NCBI GenBank assembly: GCA_038496445.1
Contig: JALMLS010000150.1
Location: forward strand, 62,001 to 126,000
Direction: 5' to 3'
DNA from: Trichosphaerium sp. ATCC 40318
Lineage: Eukaryota > Discosea > Flabellinia > Trichosidae
DNA: 64,000 nucleotides
The notes under the pieces were generated by a model. The model was not told the origin of the DNA, made no database searches, and saw only the letters and a program-made list of their open reading frames with translations. Below are positions 34,901 to 47,468 of the stretch, one piece after another. Position 1 is the first letter of the stretch; each line of letters starts with the position of its first letter. The position numbers and the translations under genes were made by a program.

Positions 34901-37672
34901 GGACCTATAAACGTAAATGTCGATTTCTTTAACTATGAAGGCGGAGAAATCATTGGGTAAGAAAGCGAAGATATAACAATAGAAATATCTAACTCCAGTT
35001 TCAAGAAATTCGGATAATTCCCTTCAACCAGACATCACATACAATTTTGGACAGTCTATAATATCTGGTGGTTCCAACAGGAAACTTACTAACGCAATGG
35101 TCCAACTAAGCGGTCCTGTAGCCTTCAAAGCAACAGGAAATGGTAAGGCAGCTTTTAACAACCCTTACTTAACAAATGTAATTAGTGCAGCTCGAAGGTG
35201 TGACTACCATTGTTATAAATGATACCTTTGATGTCTTATCAAACATGGAACTAGTATCTGACGTACGAAACCGATTAACAAGCAAAGCACAAACACAAAC
35301 AAAAACAAGAATGAAAAATTTATTTAATTTTTCTTTTTCAGCCAAATGACCCTTGCAATGGTATGATGCATGTGGCAACTCAAGGAAACGTTATAATCAA
35401 TGGAACCAACCAAGCTATCATACAAGTGAACGTAATAAACGAAGGTGGCATACAAGTTAACGATGGTAAAAAAGAAAACATTTGTGTAATAAATTTGATT
35501 CAACTAACACATCTACTCTCTAGACGGTGCTCTCACTCTAAAATCAACCTATACTCAAAAAGGTGTTTCATCATCTTTAGCCCTATCAGGTGGTTCCGTA
35601 ATAAGCGACCAAGCTCAAGTACGTATCAACTATTCCTTCAAAAATACGAAAAAAAAACCGGAGTTAATATTCACACAATAGATTGTTGGTGGTGATGTTT
35701 CTGGTTATGGTAACTTTATTGGCGCCCTACACCTATCTGGTCGTATTATTCCTTTGTATGGACCAAACAAAGAAGTTCTTAAAATATCGGGTTCATTAGC
35801 CCAAGGTGCTAACGGAGAGCTACTATGTACCTTGTCAGCTACAGCTGGAGTAAGTGCAAAAAAACTACATCTTGTTGCAAAAATATCAAACTGACTCTTT
35901 TAGAACTTGACATTAAGAGGCAGCATTGACGTCACTGGAGAATATTCTGTGTATGGCGGTGTATTTTCTGTAGAATCAACAACTTTCGAAAAGGCTACTA
36001 CAAAGAATACAGTAACAGCACCTGAAGACGGAGTACGGCGAAGATTACATAACCCCTGGTTTCTTATTTAATTCGTAGTTTGCTACTTGGGGTAGCTTCT
36101 CTGGAAGTGGATTTTCTCAAGTTAAAAACGCGAATCTAGACGCTACTCAAGGCGTTGCTGTTAATGTAACAGCCGCAGGCATATCACTAAGTGTAACGCC
36201 AAGTAAGAAAAAACTAAGAAAATATTGACACTTACGTTAACTTCTCTTGTGTAGTGCCTAAAATTACGTCAATCACTCCAAATACTGAAGGAATGGCAAA
36301 CGAACTTGTTACAATAGAAGGAGAAAACTTTCCAAATTCACTAACATCAGAGAACGTCGAAGTTTTATTCAACAAGTTGGACTTGTGCACAGACTTGAAA
36401 ATTATTGCTCCAAACAAAATTACTTGTTTAACGCCTGCAGGTCAACAATACCCTTTTTTACTTATTGTGTTATTGACAAGTACTATTAGGTATTGGTACT
36501 GTAAGTGTATGCATAACAGTAGACGGTCGTGGATGCTTCAAGCCAGTAACGAGCTTTTCTTATGCACTTCCACATGTTAGTTCTATTTCTCCAAAAACAG
36601 ATAACACTTCAGGTGGAGCAGTTATTAACATCTTTGGTGATGGATTCGGCGACACAGGTACCTAATCATTCAATACACATTTTTAATTTTATTTTATTAG
36701 CTGCTGATATCAGTGTTATGATTGGAACTGAACCTTGTGCTTCAGTTGGTATTTTTGAGCCGTACGTCTGAAAGAAGTTTTTGGTCACATGCTCTTTGTT
36801 TAACTCGCTTTAGAGGTCAACTTTTCTGTAAAGTTCCTCCTGGTATTGGAGTAGATTTACCTGTTGTTGTAAGCTTGAAAGGTGTCAAAGGAACCACATC
36901 CGATAACGCAACATTCTCTTATGCTGGTACAACAAAATCATTTATTTACACTTTTCCTCCAATAACACACGTCTAAGCACCTCGTATCGACTACGTCTGC
37001 CCTTCAAATGTCAAAGAAGGTGATACCTTACGCATTTTTGGTACGTCAAGGTCTTTTATTCCCGTGTACGTCTAATAATTTAAGGTCAAAATTTCGCATA
37101 CAAGTTCGAGAGCAAACCGAATATTAGCGTGGCTGTACGTCCCAAGCAATCTCTTATTCCTTGACTTTGTTCTTAATGATGGTTAGATTGGAGGTGTTGC
37201 TTGCAAGAATCCTACAGTAGTAACTGTAACACCATCCCTAAACCAAGTCACATGTGTAGTTCCAAAAGGAGAGGTGAGTGCAAAACGTTTTGACTTTTTT
37301 TTTTGTTAAATGCTGTTTTAGGGAAAACAAACGTTAGACTTTACAGCTAGTAAACAAGCCAACAGTGTACCAACGTCAGTAGTATTCACAAACGGTGGGG
37401 GTAGTACTCCATCTCCTAAAGCAAAAGCTATTTACGTACAACCTGTATTCTGGGTGGCTGTTCTAGGAGCTGCACTTGTTTTCTTCATAGCTGGTAGGTC
37501 ACTATTTATGTAAAACATGGCGTGACTTATCACGTGTTTTACGCGAAGCGTCTTCGTGATTTTTTTTCTTCGCCGTCTTATTTAAACCGTGATAGGCTTG
37601 CTCATTGGATGGCGATGCCTTGGAAAGAGTTCTTCTGGATCATACGCGCCAGTGGCTCAATCTGTTCAGTAA
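31916..37672 (+). CDS. large surface protein: beta-helix region, three IPT/TIG domains, one membrane helix
   Basis: The proposed start (ATG 31916) uses a 30-base intron to reach the signal-like KTYLVTLLVTILYVTRA; the start is uncertain. Next come NLWTNKDNWSSGALPTAEDD and VIIAKAGTYTVTVDKRA, a G8-like opening, then many short exons rich in alternating hydrophobic/Thr/Ser/Asn residues, typical of a beta-helix. From 36254 three IPT/TIG domains follow: PKITSITPNTEGMANELVTI, HVSSISPKTDNTSGGAVINI and PRIDYVCPSNVKEGDTLRIF. A helix (FWVAVLGAALVFFIAGLLIG) and a short tail ending APVAQSVQ close the protein at TAA 37670-37672. Not every intron was resolved. IPT surface proteins mediate cell adhesion and recognition in social amoebae; that role is inferred. 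Confidence 0.7.
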
Positions 37673-37839
37673 AGAATACTATAAACTTCCAATAAATCTA
37701 CCTGCCGTAAAAGGCCTATTTTGCAATAAAACAATGTTGGTTGTACAACGTACATTGTGCCTTTGGCTGTCGAATCAAATCTTGTTCCTGTGACAGGAAC
37801 TGAACAGGTAGTCAATGACGTTAAACAAACAGTAATACC

Positions 37840-39205
37840 ATGGCTTCAAATAACATCTCCTTCACGCGAAAGAATACTACCTTTACAGTTTCTCTTTATG
37901 ATAACCTAACCATTGATGCCATATTATTGCTTCAGCAGTACTCGCTCATTGTTGAAAGCGATAAAAAAGCGAAGGAATTAACAAAAAGCAGATGCCATAC
38001 CATAGACCAGCTATATGACATGATAGGAAAAGCTGCAAACAAAGTACAAAACGCATCTCAACTTTTTTTTTCCACATTTGCTTATTTTTTTTTCCTAGGG
38101 CTCAGCGTATTCTCTTGTAACTAGTGTTGACAACGATGTTCAAATTACAATTACCAATGATGGTAACAAGTTGTTTACCCTTCGCCTAAAGAGAAAAATA
38201 ATGGAAGAAATTACCGTTCTAGAAGATAAGGTGCGTTGTAACAGCGTTGAGCACATATGCGTGTATTTTTTTTGTTACGGCTGGTAAATCTTTCCAAACT
38301 AAAATCTCAAGTTAAAATGTAATATCCAGCATCCATAATAGCGGTTTCACGTTGTGAATAGCGAAAAGTACCTTAGCGTCAGGCTATTGTCGAGTGCAGT
38401 TTTTGTTCTTTCTTACTTTTCTTTTCAAAAGGTTCTGAAACTCCAACGCGAAAATAAAGCCTTGTCAAAGAAATTAGCGCAAAATAAATGGCGTTTTTCG
38501 CGTGTTCACAAGCACAAGGATCTTGCTTTATGGTTCGATGATAGATGCGTTAGATTATTTGGTCACAGCATCTGTACTTATTTTTTTTCTTTTGACAAAT
38601 CAGCCAATGTTCACTGATCCTTGTCTTCTAGGGAGGATGATTTACGTTAATGGCGATTTTTGGGGTGGCGTACACCATGTTGAATACAGGTAAAAAATTC
38701 TAGAATAGAATACGTTGTTACCCTTTTTTATTTTGAACACGTGATACGAAAGGGTGTTTTGAATTTCGTTCAATTTGGCAATTGTTGGACGACTTAGTTT
38801 GCTTAGGATAGATGTAATAGGTGCTTATATGGTGTTTGGTGTTATACCTTTTGACTTTGGAGACGCAAACGAATACACTGGGTATCACCTTGGAGAGAAA
38901 AAGTTGGCAAAAGGTATTGGCTTATATTCAAGCAGTGGAAAGGTTTTCTCGAATGACACCCATACACCAACCAAAATCAAACCATTTAAAAGATGTAAGT
39001 ACTACAAAACATACGTAGTATTCCTAAAAATCTTGTAGGCGGATCTGTTGGTGTTACACTTGATATGCCCAAGAAAGAAGTAAAATTCAGTGTATTTGGA
39101 GTTGAATCTCAAGGTTTTAAACTGTCGGCTAGCTGCTACAAGTTTGCTGTGTGCATACCAAGCAGAGGCGACATAGTAACTTTACTTGAAGAAAAATGCT
39201 ACTAG
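37840..39205 (+). CDS. SPRY-domain-like protein with coiled coil
   Basis: The start MASNNISFTRKNTTFTVSLY precedes a helical region and a coiled coil (VLKLQRENKALSKKLAQNK, about 38430). The C-terminal half resembles a SPRY domain: RIDVIGAYMVFGVIPFDFGD, GYHLGEKKLAKGIGLYSS, then SVGVTLDMPKKEVKFSVFG, ending at TAG 39203-39205. Introns between 38220 and 38800 were only partly resolved. SPRY domains bind short peptides; N-terminal function is unknown. Confidence 0.55.
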
Positions 39206-39460
39206 TCGAATGAGTTGTTCATTAGTACAACTTTTGTAATGTTTAAACGGTAAAAAAATTTTGTTTGCCAATTATAAAAATGATTAGAATTGGAACTAAG
39301 GACATTTCTGAATAGTTGTTTAGAACCTTTCAATTCCATTACAATGACTGTCACTCGGACATTCAAACACACTTTACAATCAAAATGTTACTGCATAAAA
39401 AGCTACGTATGTCCTGTAGTGTTGGATTGTCTATCCGTGAAACATTTTGAAAAACTTTCA

Positions 39461-40378
39461 TTAAAAATAAAGTGGACGTGTATCTTTTTTAGCCAAATAG
39501 TCATTGATGTGTAAGGCCCTACCCCAGGTTATACCTAATTCCTCAGCTGCTGCTTCTGTTATTTGTGTATGTTTTCCGAATACATATTTATCATCGATTG
39601 TAATGCTTCTAAGAGACTTCAAGTGTTTCAAACAAGAGTTCGTAATTTTAATACAACTATCAAGTTTCAGGTGTTCAAGATTTGTCAGGTGCATCAAACC
39701 TGAGTCTGTGACCATGTCACATTCCCTTATAAGAAGCTTTTTGACATTAGTCAGCAATCTGACACCATCATCTGTCATCATCCTTGGGTCTTGAGGTATT
39801 ATATGAACTGAGTGTACACTCACAAGTTGTTTTAGCAGTTCTTCTTTTGGCTCAGAAAATGTAATTTGGTGGACGTTCTTTAGTTCACGTATCCCATCAA
39901 CAGTAATGTTCTCACAATAGCGGATATCAATTGTATGTACGTATTTGAGTGCCTTCAACGAAATATCTGTTATAGGCGCAGACATCAAGCAAATGTTGTG
40001 AAGGCTACTTTTATCTAGCAATTGTATATCCTTATCCGTAGTATTTGTAGGTAGAATTATAGACTGAACACCAGATAGACACTCCAAGTCCCTCTTTGAT
40101 AGTTTACGTATTTCAGATAGAAAGATAAGGAAACAATTGATTGTGGTGTTTTTAAGCAATGGACTTCCTTTTATAAATGAAAAATCTGAAGGTTTTTCTA
40201 ATGTGATTCTATCAAAGCCAATATTATTGCGAATGATATTGTTGAACACGTGGGAAACTGTGGTAGCCCTTATACGCTCTTTCTTTTCCAGGTAGCTTAA
40301 AATATGTGTTAACGTCTCTGGTGGGAGCGTTCTAAGCAAATAAACATGTTTTTCTGGCTTCCGACATTCTTGCGACAT
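39461..40378 (-). CDS. F-box protein with leucine-rich repeats
   Basis: A single-exon gene of 305 residues, rare in this window. An F-box lies at residues about 15-55 (LLRTLPPETLTHILSYLEKK). Irregular LRRs follow, such as ELKNVHQITF, LLTNVKKLLIRECDMVTDSG, LMHLTNLEHLKLDSCIKITN and LKHLKSLRSITIDD, as in FBXL proteins. Likely a substrate receptor of an SCF ubiquitin ligase. It is transcribed toward the SPRY gene. Confidence 0.8.
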   Translation of the reverse strand: MSQECRKPEKHVYLLRTLPPETLTHILSYLEKKERIRATTVSHVFNNIIRNNIGFDRITLEKPSDFSFIKGSPLLKNTTINCFLIFLSEIRKLSKRDLECLSGVQSIILPTNTTDKDIQLLDKSSLHNICLMSAPITDISLKALKYVHTIDIRYCENITVDGIRELKNVHQITFSEPKEELLKQLVSVHSVHIIPQDPRMMTDDGVRLLTNVKKLLIRECDMVTDSGLMHLTNLEHLKLDSCIKITNSCLKHLKSLRSITIDDKYVFGKHTQITEAAAEELGITWGRALHINDYLAKKDTRPLYF

Positions 40379-40630
40379 TTTGGCTAACGCAAGGCAAAAG
40401 AACCACGTGACATGAACTAAACAAGAAGGAGATTGACTACATTGGACTCACGGTTTTGCTTATCATTAGATTTGCTCAGTTTTGAAATACCCTATCCCAT
40501 TGTGAAATTGATCGAGACCTTTTTGCCACACGTGCAAACTCTATCAAAGTTATTTTCATTCGTAACAATTTTTTTTTCTGTTATTTTCAATTATTTTTGT
40601 TTTATTAATTACGATCATGCCATACAAACT

Positions 40631-42886
40631 CTACACTCTATCCATTCCTCTCTGCTCTCTTTCCATCTCCTGCCATTTTATAAACATCCTCAGAGACTCC
40701 TTAGTATCTATAGAAGTCCTATTCGATTTAAATACAGCATTTCGCTCATGTAAGAAAGCGATACACTCTGATTCGTTCTCAAAGCCCAGTTCTGTTGATA
40801 TAAAACTAACAGGCATATCTGGGCGGTATGCGGATGACATCATTTTCAATGTAAGTAGTCGGTGACCAGGCACCACAAAGTCTAGGAGGTATTGGCCCAT
40901 GTTGGGCGTTGCATTGTAAAGTTTGAAAAATCGGTGGTAGTTTCCGGTCATAAATGTTTTGCGTACCTAAGCGGTCAGCGAGGGGCACAAGGGAGAAGAA
41001 AAATTAAGCAAATTTAAGAAAATTGTAGAGTAGGTTTTTAGTTTTTTGTTGCATAAAAAAGGCACTTGCACGTAAAGCATGCACAATAGCAGGTTCTTCC
41101 CTTAATTCCTTTGATAGTCCAGTAATCACTTTATCCATCTCTAATCACAAGTAAGTACACCCCACTACGCGTAAAATACTTGCGTACCTGTAAGGTTATT
41201 TTCAACCAGCGTATACAATACACGGTATGCTGTAAACTCGATTATACTTCCGTTTGTACCTTTTTGATACATCGCAAATAATCGAGTTTGGCACTGATTA
41301 TACTCTCCAAGGTCCATCTACATCAGGAACATTAATAACAAGCAAACAAAAAAGCAATTGCACTACGCGGTTTTTTGTAGCGTACGTTTTCAAGGCATAA
41401 CCTAGCGTTGGTTTCATAGACCTCGACAGAGAAGTCATTCTTTATATTTTGAACCTAACAAATTGTTAACAAAACGAACTACCAACTTAAACAACGCACT
41501 GTTAAGTCCTGTCGAACGGACTTGAGTTGCTCTCTGCAATAGCTCCAATCTTCATTCTGACTCCATTTCCTCTTAATCATCACCAAAGACCTCTTAAGTA
41601 CACGCTCTGGCCGTATTGTAGATGGTTCAGGCACCTTTAGTATTATTAACAACGCTACTCGAAGCTAAAGCACTGTAAAAGAGACACTTACCGAAGTGAG
41701 TCTGAAATACTTCTTTTCTAACGTTTCCATTGTACCTTGTATAGTCAAACTATCCCAATCAATCCTTTCCGCATTAAACATAACATTACCATTGACTACA
41801 GTTCGCTTTAAGATTCCACGCTTCTTCTTTTTTGGCTTTGTTGTTGGTGTCTCTTTTACAGCAAACCTACGCATACGCGATGCTAGCATAGCGCCTTGCT
41901 TCTGATGAAACGCTAGGTTATCGGATGGCGTAGTCACAGAGGCAAAAGAAAACTTGTCTTTTTTCTTCTTCTGTTTCTTCTGCTTCTTACCGCCAGGTGC
42001 CCCAAGAGGTTTTTTAGCAGTCCAATTTGTAGTCCAGAGCTCATTATTCTTTATAGCTTTTGTTATAATACTCTTTAAAGCTGTTTCAATATGCGTTTTA
42101 TGTGCTTGGGCTAAAACGTGACGTTAGTAACGAGGTAGACTGGACTTTTCAAAAAAACAGAAATTTCACAAAGAAATAAACATAGCACAACTCTTTGCAC
42201 TTTCGATGGTTAAAACGTACTCGTAGCAGTTGCAAACGATCTCTCAACGTAATCTTTAAGTGAATTCGGCCAAGTACTAGGCTTTGATGCGTCACCACCG
42301 CTTTGTATATTACTACCAAACGACGTTCTCTTCTGACGTTTTACTGCCACCGGTTGGTTCTGTGACACTTTGCGTTTCTGATTGAAGGAGTTTGTAGTTG
42401 CTGTGGTGGGAGCTGTTGGCTAGAGAAGGTTAATGGGAGTTGTAATAAACAAGACGTGTCAAAGAGTAAAAAAAAGGCGTTGCTTACTCCTGGTGTTGTT
42501 TGAGGGGCCCCAGGCGCGGTATAATACCACGACGCGAAATGTTGAGGCTGCGATGCATTACTCCCGTTCCATTGCGCAGCTGGTTGTTGCGTTTGCGGGG
42601 TGTTGTAACCATAGTTATATCCGTAGCCCTGATAGCCATAAGGGTAACCATAAGATCCGTATTGTTGTGTTTGGGCGTATTGTTGGGCCCACGGTGCTGT
42701 CTGCTGTGATGGTGCTCCAGGCTATAATTATTAGCTTCACAGGTTCGATTTAACTAAATTACAAATACAAAAAATGTATTTAAGCATTTTGGCGCCGGAA
42801 TATGCGCATTACAATACCCTGGCCTTGAAAATTACATAGTAAAACACAAAGAGTCCTACCTGCTTGGGTTGTCCACTGGGATTCAT
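40631..42886 (-). CDS. LENG8/Thp3-like SAC3-PCI domain protein
   Basis: Exons run from ATG 42884-42886 (MNPSGQPKQ) to TAG 40631-40633. The N-terminal third is Gln/Tyr/Gly-rich (QQYAQTQQYGSYGYPYGYQG). A lysine-rich middle (KKQKKQKKKKDKFSF) and an RRF...KKKKRGILKR stretch could be nuclear signals. The C-terminal half matches the SAC3/GANP PCI fold: SLVMIKRKWSQNEDWSYCRE, VEVYETNARLCLEMDLGEYN, QCQTRLFAMYQKGTNGSI, ALRVRAAFFMQQKTKNLLYN. This is the order found in human LENG8 and yeast Thp3, which act in mRNA processing and transcription. Its start lies about 190 bases from the divergent decarboxylase gene. Confidence 0.75.
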
Positions 42887-43078
42887 CTTAAAATAAGCTT
42901 CAAGCAATACGAGATGTTATCTTCGAAATTAAACGGTCATTGAATAACCTTGAAAAGTAAAACTGTTTCAAGGCTTTAAAAACAGAGAAAACCCAAAGGC
43001 TTACAGTTTACGTGCGTATAAACCGTAAGAGCGTTATTGAGCTTTTTGTAGTTAACTGTAACATTCCGTTCCTACAAA

Positions 43079-45622
43079 ATGCTCGCACGTTTCTCCCGTC
43101 ATGGCTATAGAGCCTCTATGCGTACAACATCGAATGTACGGGTAAATAAGCGGATTATACCCAATCGGCGCTTCACAACCTCTGTGTTGCGTTTAGACAA
43201 TAGGAAACAACCTATCGAGCGTACAGAAGGTGGCGTGGAACAACCACAGTTAGGGGGTTATCATGATGATAAACGACAAGGCAGATACGACCCAAGTACG
43301 AGTGCCAGCGTAGTTAAACATGACAGCGCAAAAATAAAAATGACACTAGCTAAAAACGCAACTAGTGAGCCTTATGCATGAGGAAGTAAACAAAAAGAGG
43401 GAGTTTGCCGAGAAGCTCAGATCTAATAGTACGACAGGGTGCGCCTCTGCTTTGTATTAAACTCTATTTGCAGGGGGCTTCATGGCCAATACCTTTGGTA
43501 GCGATTGGAGGTCATGGGCTCTTATTTTGTTTCTTTTTGGAATAATTGCGTGGAAAAGGTACTCTTCGCACTAAACCGATGCTACCTCACGCTCTAAACT
43601 TTTTATTTTCAACTTCAAATACATCTGAACCGATTCCAAAATTGACAACTTCAAGGGAGAAGAGAGACAACACAATGGTTGGTGGGATCAATAATGATGA
43701 TAGGGCACTCTCAACTAATACGGTATGACTCTATAAAGTCTTATGTAAAGAAGAATTCTGGTTATTACTATGTTTTCAAAAAACATTTTTTAACGCACTT
43801 CAAAAATTTCTCCACGTGCAGCAGTATGCTTCAATAGCTCCATAAAATTATTATCTAATCATTTGATATTAGATTAATATCCTCAAAAAAATACCAACAC
43901 GCTACGGCTCATATCTTTGGGGAAAATTTGCTCACACTGAATTTCCTTATCCTATTCAACAATCAATCATTAGCATCTACGCTTGGTTATTTAGTTGCAA
44001 GTACGAAATATCTACGATGAATGAATGAACTCACAAAACAGACATACCATCTTGAAGCAATAATGTAACTCTTTTTCTTCTTTAGCCTTGATGAAATGCT
44101 TGAACCTAAGAGCAGTTACAAAACGCTTAATGCATTTTTTACTCGATCATTGAGACAGGACGTCCGTCCGATTAGTCAGATTCCTGAAGCTATGGTAAGA
44201 TTCCCATCGTTGCACACTTCGCCGAGGGTCTTACTAAGATGTAATAGGTTAGCCCTTGTGATGGTAAAATGGTTCATTTCGGACTTGTTAGAGGAGATAC
44301 TGTTGAGCAAATCAAGGACTTAACTTATTCTTTAACTGACTTTCTTGGTCCAGTACGTACTTGTAAAACATTTTACTGCATTCTGGTTTTATTCTTTTGC
44401 ACTACACATCATGTGACTGCATGATATTGATAATACGGCTTAGGAAAGTGCGTTTAAAGAGAGTATTCTAGTTCATCAAAAAATCATGGATACAGCCGGT
44501 TTTATTAATACTGCTGCGCATGATTCATGCTTATACTATTGTGTTCTTTATTTGGGACCTGGAGATTATCATGGTTTCCATTCACCTGTTGATTGGACAG
44601 TAAGTGAACAACGACACTTCCCAGGTACTTTTTTTTCGATTAAAAAAACCGAATGCAATACTTCTCCTTCTTTGTCTGTTTGTAGTCATTTGCTATTTCT
44701 CTTTGTTTTAAAACTCTATGTTAGGACATCTGTTTAGTGTATCTGGACTTGCATTCAGGATGATACGTAATTTGCTTGTAGTAAACGAGAGGTAGAGGGT
44801 TTTTTCTTGTTTTTTTTTTCCTTTAATTGACGTGTTGCGTTTTAGAGTCGTGCTGACTGGAGAATGGTTGTGGGGTAACTTTGCGTTTGCGCCAGTTGGT
44901 GCATATAATGTAGGATCGATTGCCCTTCGACATGACGCACAACTAGAGACTAACAAACAAAACCAAGTTCCTGAGGCTGGTTTTCAAAAAAAACAACTAA
45001 ACAACATACCTTACATCAAAGGTCAACAAATAGGTTCATTTAACCTTGGATCCTCTGTTGTACTAGTATTTGATAGCCCAGAGTTTGCTTTCACTGTAAA
45101 ACGTGGTAAAAAAGTGAAAGTAGGAGAACCTCTTGGTGTGGTTGTAACTTCTAGATTCGCAGAAGAATTTGGCGAATTAAAGGCCAAATGGCATGTCCAA
45201 AAGGTAAATAGAGTATTGTCTTACACAAGAAGGGCGGAGGAACACTTGAAAAGAAACCCAGAACTAGCTAAGAGGTACGTTTTTTTGTTTATAAACAAGT
45301 CGCCCTGTTGGATAACAGTAGCTCTTGGGTTTGTACTACACGTCGCAAAATTACCGATATTTCAAGAAATCTCTTCTTTTTGGTGACCTTTTGTACAATT
45401 TTTTGCAGAAAACAGCTCATTTTTTAGTAAATTTAATCGGGCTGTACTCAATTTTGATTTCGAAAAGTAGTTCATTGCTGTAATTATTCAAAAATATGTC
45501 GTTTGAATGTATATCATTTTTTCTCACTTTTTTTTTTTTCAAACAATAGAATTGAAGAAGCACGACAACATAAAAAAGAGCAAAGTTTGGCTGACGACCC
45601 TAGAAACGTACCTCTACCTTAA
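43079..45622 (+). CDS. PSD1: mitochondrial phosphatidylserine decarboxylase (type I)
   Basis: It converts phosphatidylserine to phosphatidylethanolamine at the inner mitochondrial membrane. The start [20 protein letters not shown] is a presequence, and exon 2 adds a membrane helix ([14 protein letters not shown]). Diagnostic segments follow in order: [83 protein letters not shown], and [18 protein letters not shown]. The cleavage motif is LGSS where LGST is usual; the Ser that becomes pyruvoyl is present. A short basic tail ends at TAA 45620-45622. The intron after exon 1 (43296-43473) is long for this window. Confidence 0.85.
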
Positions 45623-45760
45623 AACGATTTAAATATCTTGTTACATAAAAAACGGGTTGTGGTGTTTAAATTATACTAGAACAACATTGTTGATTTTTCT
45701 CGAGAAAAAAAAAATATTGAGAAAAAATTGTCAACAAAACATTGCGTTAGAGTGAAAAAA

Positions 45761-45940
45761 ATGGCCCTGCACCAACCCCTGACTAGAGAAGAAATTGTCA
45801 AGAATATACGAAAGCAGATTTGGAAACAAAGTCTGGAAATACGAAAAAGAGCTTGTCTTTTGAATCACGTGTTCTTTTTCTTCACAAAAGTCTACATTAT
45901 TTATTTCGGCGCCTTATACTTTACATATCTCTTCATTTAA
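45761..45940 (+). CDS. possible small membrane protein
   Basis: A 59-codon ORF from ATG 45761 has a basic start (MALHQPLTREEIVKNIRKQI) and a hydrophobic end (VYIIYFGALYFTYLFI). There is no intron and no family match, and the region is AT-rich. A chance ORF is quite possible. Confidence 0.25.
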   Translation: MALHQPLTREEIVKNIRKQIWKQSLEIRKRACLLNHVFFFFTKVYIIYFGALYFTYLFI

Positions 45941-46056
45941 GTGTCTGCTATAATATTTCAAGGTTAAACCAGCGAAATGTTTCCTACAATCTTGTGTGCA
46001 CTACTTTCAACATTAAGGCTTAATATAATTACTATAATTCGCAAACCAAACACAGA

Positions 46057-46805
46057 ATGAAGCTCTTCCTTATTACCCTCTTCGTTGCTGCCGCGTATTG
46101 TATACTTAACAATGTGGTAGTAGAACGACAATACACTGATGAAAACTGTATGAACGCGATAAATCCCTTCTCCGAGTTCGGCAACCAGTGTTTTACTGGC
46201 TCCAAGTGGTTTTGTTACGGCGTACGGCAAACTTCTATTTTTTTTCGAAAACAACCCTTATTTAACAATGACACTGATACAACATTAGAATTTCTTCTTT
46301 CGCATCACGTGGGAGAACGCCGATTGTACTGGTTCAGCACAAATCAAGCACTTCACAGCAACTGACTGCTTCAAAGACGAAGATACTGCCTTCTACTCAA
46401 AGCTAACATGTGCTAACGGTACGCCAAGCTTTAGTTTTTACGTCATAATTTGTATTAAATTTTTTCAGGCTTCACACCAATCCCTACCTATGGAAGCTCA
46501 CAGTCTGCCGATGTATGGAGTGGCGCAGGATGTATGGGAACACCAATATTTTCCGCACCACCACAACAGACACTCACATGCACCCCTCAAACTGATCGTA
46601 ATCAACTTGTTGGTTGTAGTTCGTCAACAGTGCGTCTTACCTAACTATTTCCGAAGTTTAATTTTTTGTTTTTTAGTATGTCAATGCGCAGTATGCTCTG
46701 AGCGATACAACATGTTCTCAACCTATAGCTCAAGTAGTAGATCCAAGTGTAGGACAGTGTATTGATTTGAACGGTATATCTAATACGATTACATGCACTC
46801 CGTAA
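46057..46805 (+). CDS. small Cys-rich secreted protein
   Basis: Four exons (46057-46215, from about 46345, from about 46469, from about 46679) join in phase to TAA 46803-46805. The first intron uses a GTACGG donor and a ...ATCAAG acceptor. The signal peptide is MKLFLITLFVAAAYC. The mature part has regularly placed cysteines (NQCFTGSKWFCYG, ATDCFKDEDTAFYSKLTC, GAGCMGTPIF, QPIAQVVDPSVGQCIDLNG) and would be about 140 residues. Family and function unknown. Confidence 0.65.
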
Positions 46806-47468
46806 GCTACTAAATAAAAAAAAAAAGCTGTTGACAAGTTCTTCAATCTGGTATTTACAAACTTGTGGTCTAGTTATTCTCTTACCATTACTAATTTGTG
46901 TTGAAAACTGCAGTGGTGTCTACACAATACACTACTACTAGGACGCATAATAAGTGCTTTTCAGAAAGGTGGTGGTAGCGTATTAGCCCGCCCATGAAGA
47001 AAGTGGGAAACCCAGTGCTCGACAAACTATTAGAATGCTGTACACTATCTGGTAAAAAAGATGTTAACATAGTAATTGAAATATTACAGTTTTGTGACAA
47101 CCGTGTTGTCACTGTTAATTGTTCAACACTAGAAATTCGGCCTTTTATGGAAGTTGTTTTTTGGTGAGTTGTTGTGTATTCAAATAAAACGGAAACCTTA
47201 AGTTTTCGGCGTTTTCAGCAGCAGGTATACCTACTCTAACAAGCACGTTGATATCATTTACCCCTAGTTGTACGGCTCTTTATTCTGACGAGATATTCAC
47301 ACTAATTTAGTACCAAACTTTACAAGTTGGACCTTGTATTTCGAGCAAAACAGTTGTATCTTAGGAACACAACATATCGACAAGACAACAGTGAACGGTT
47401 TCACGTTTACTTAACAATTTTCTCATATTTTCGAGATCCCAACCATTTTCCAAAGAGCAACCTACAAA
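46806..47468. other. gene-poor stretch, perhaps a decayed copy of the preceding gene
   Basis: The stretch at about 47220-47290 starts with an acceptor-like end and reads GIPTLTSTLISFTPSCTALY, loosely like the preceding secreted protein, but stops follow soon. Similarity is weak. Confidence 0.3.
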
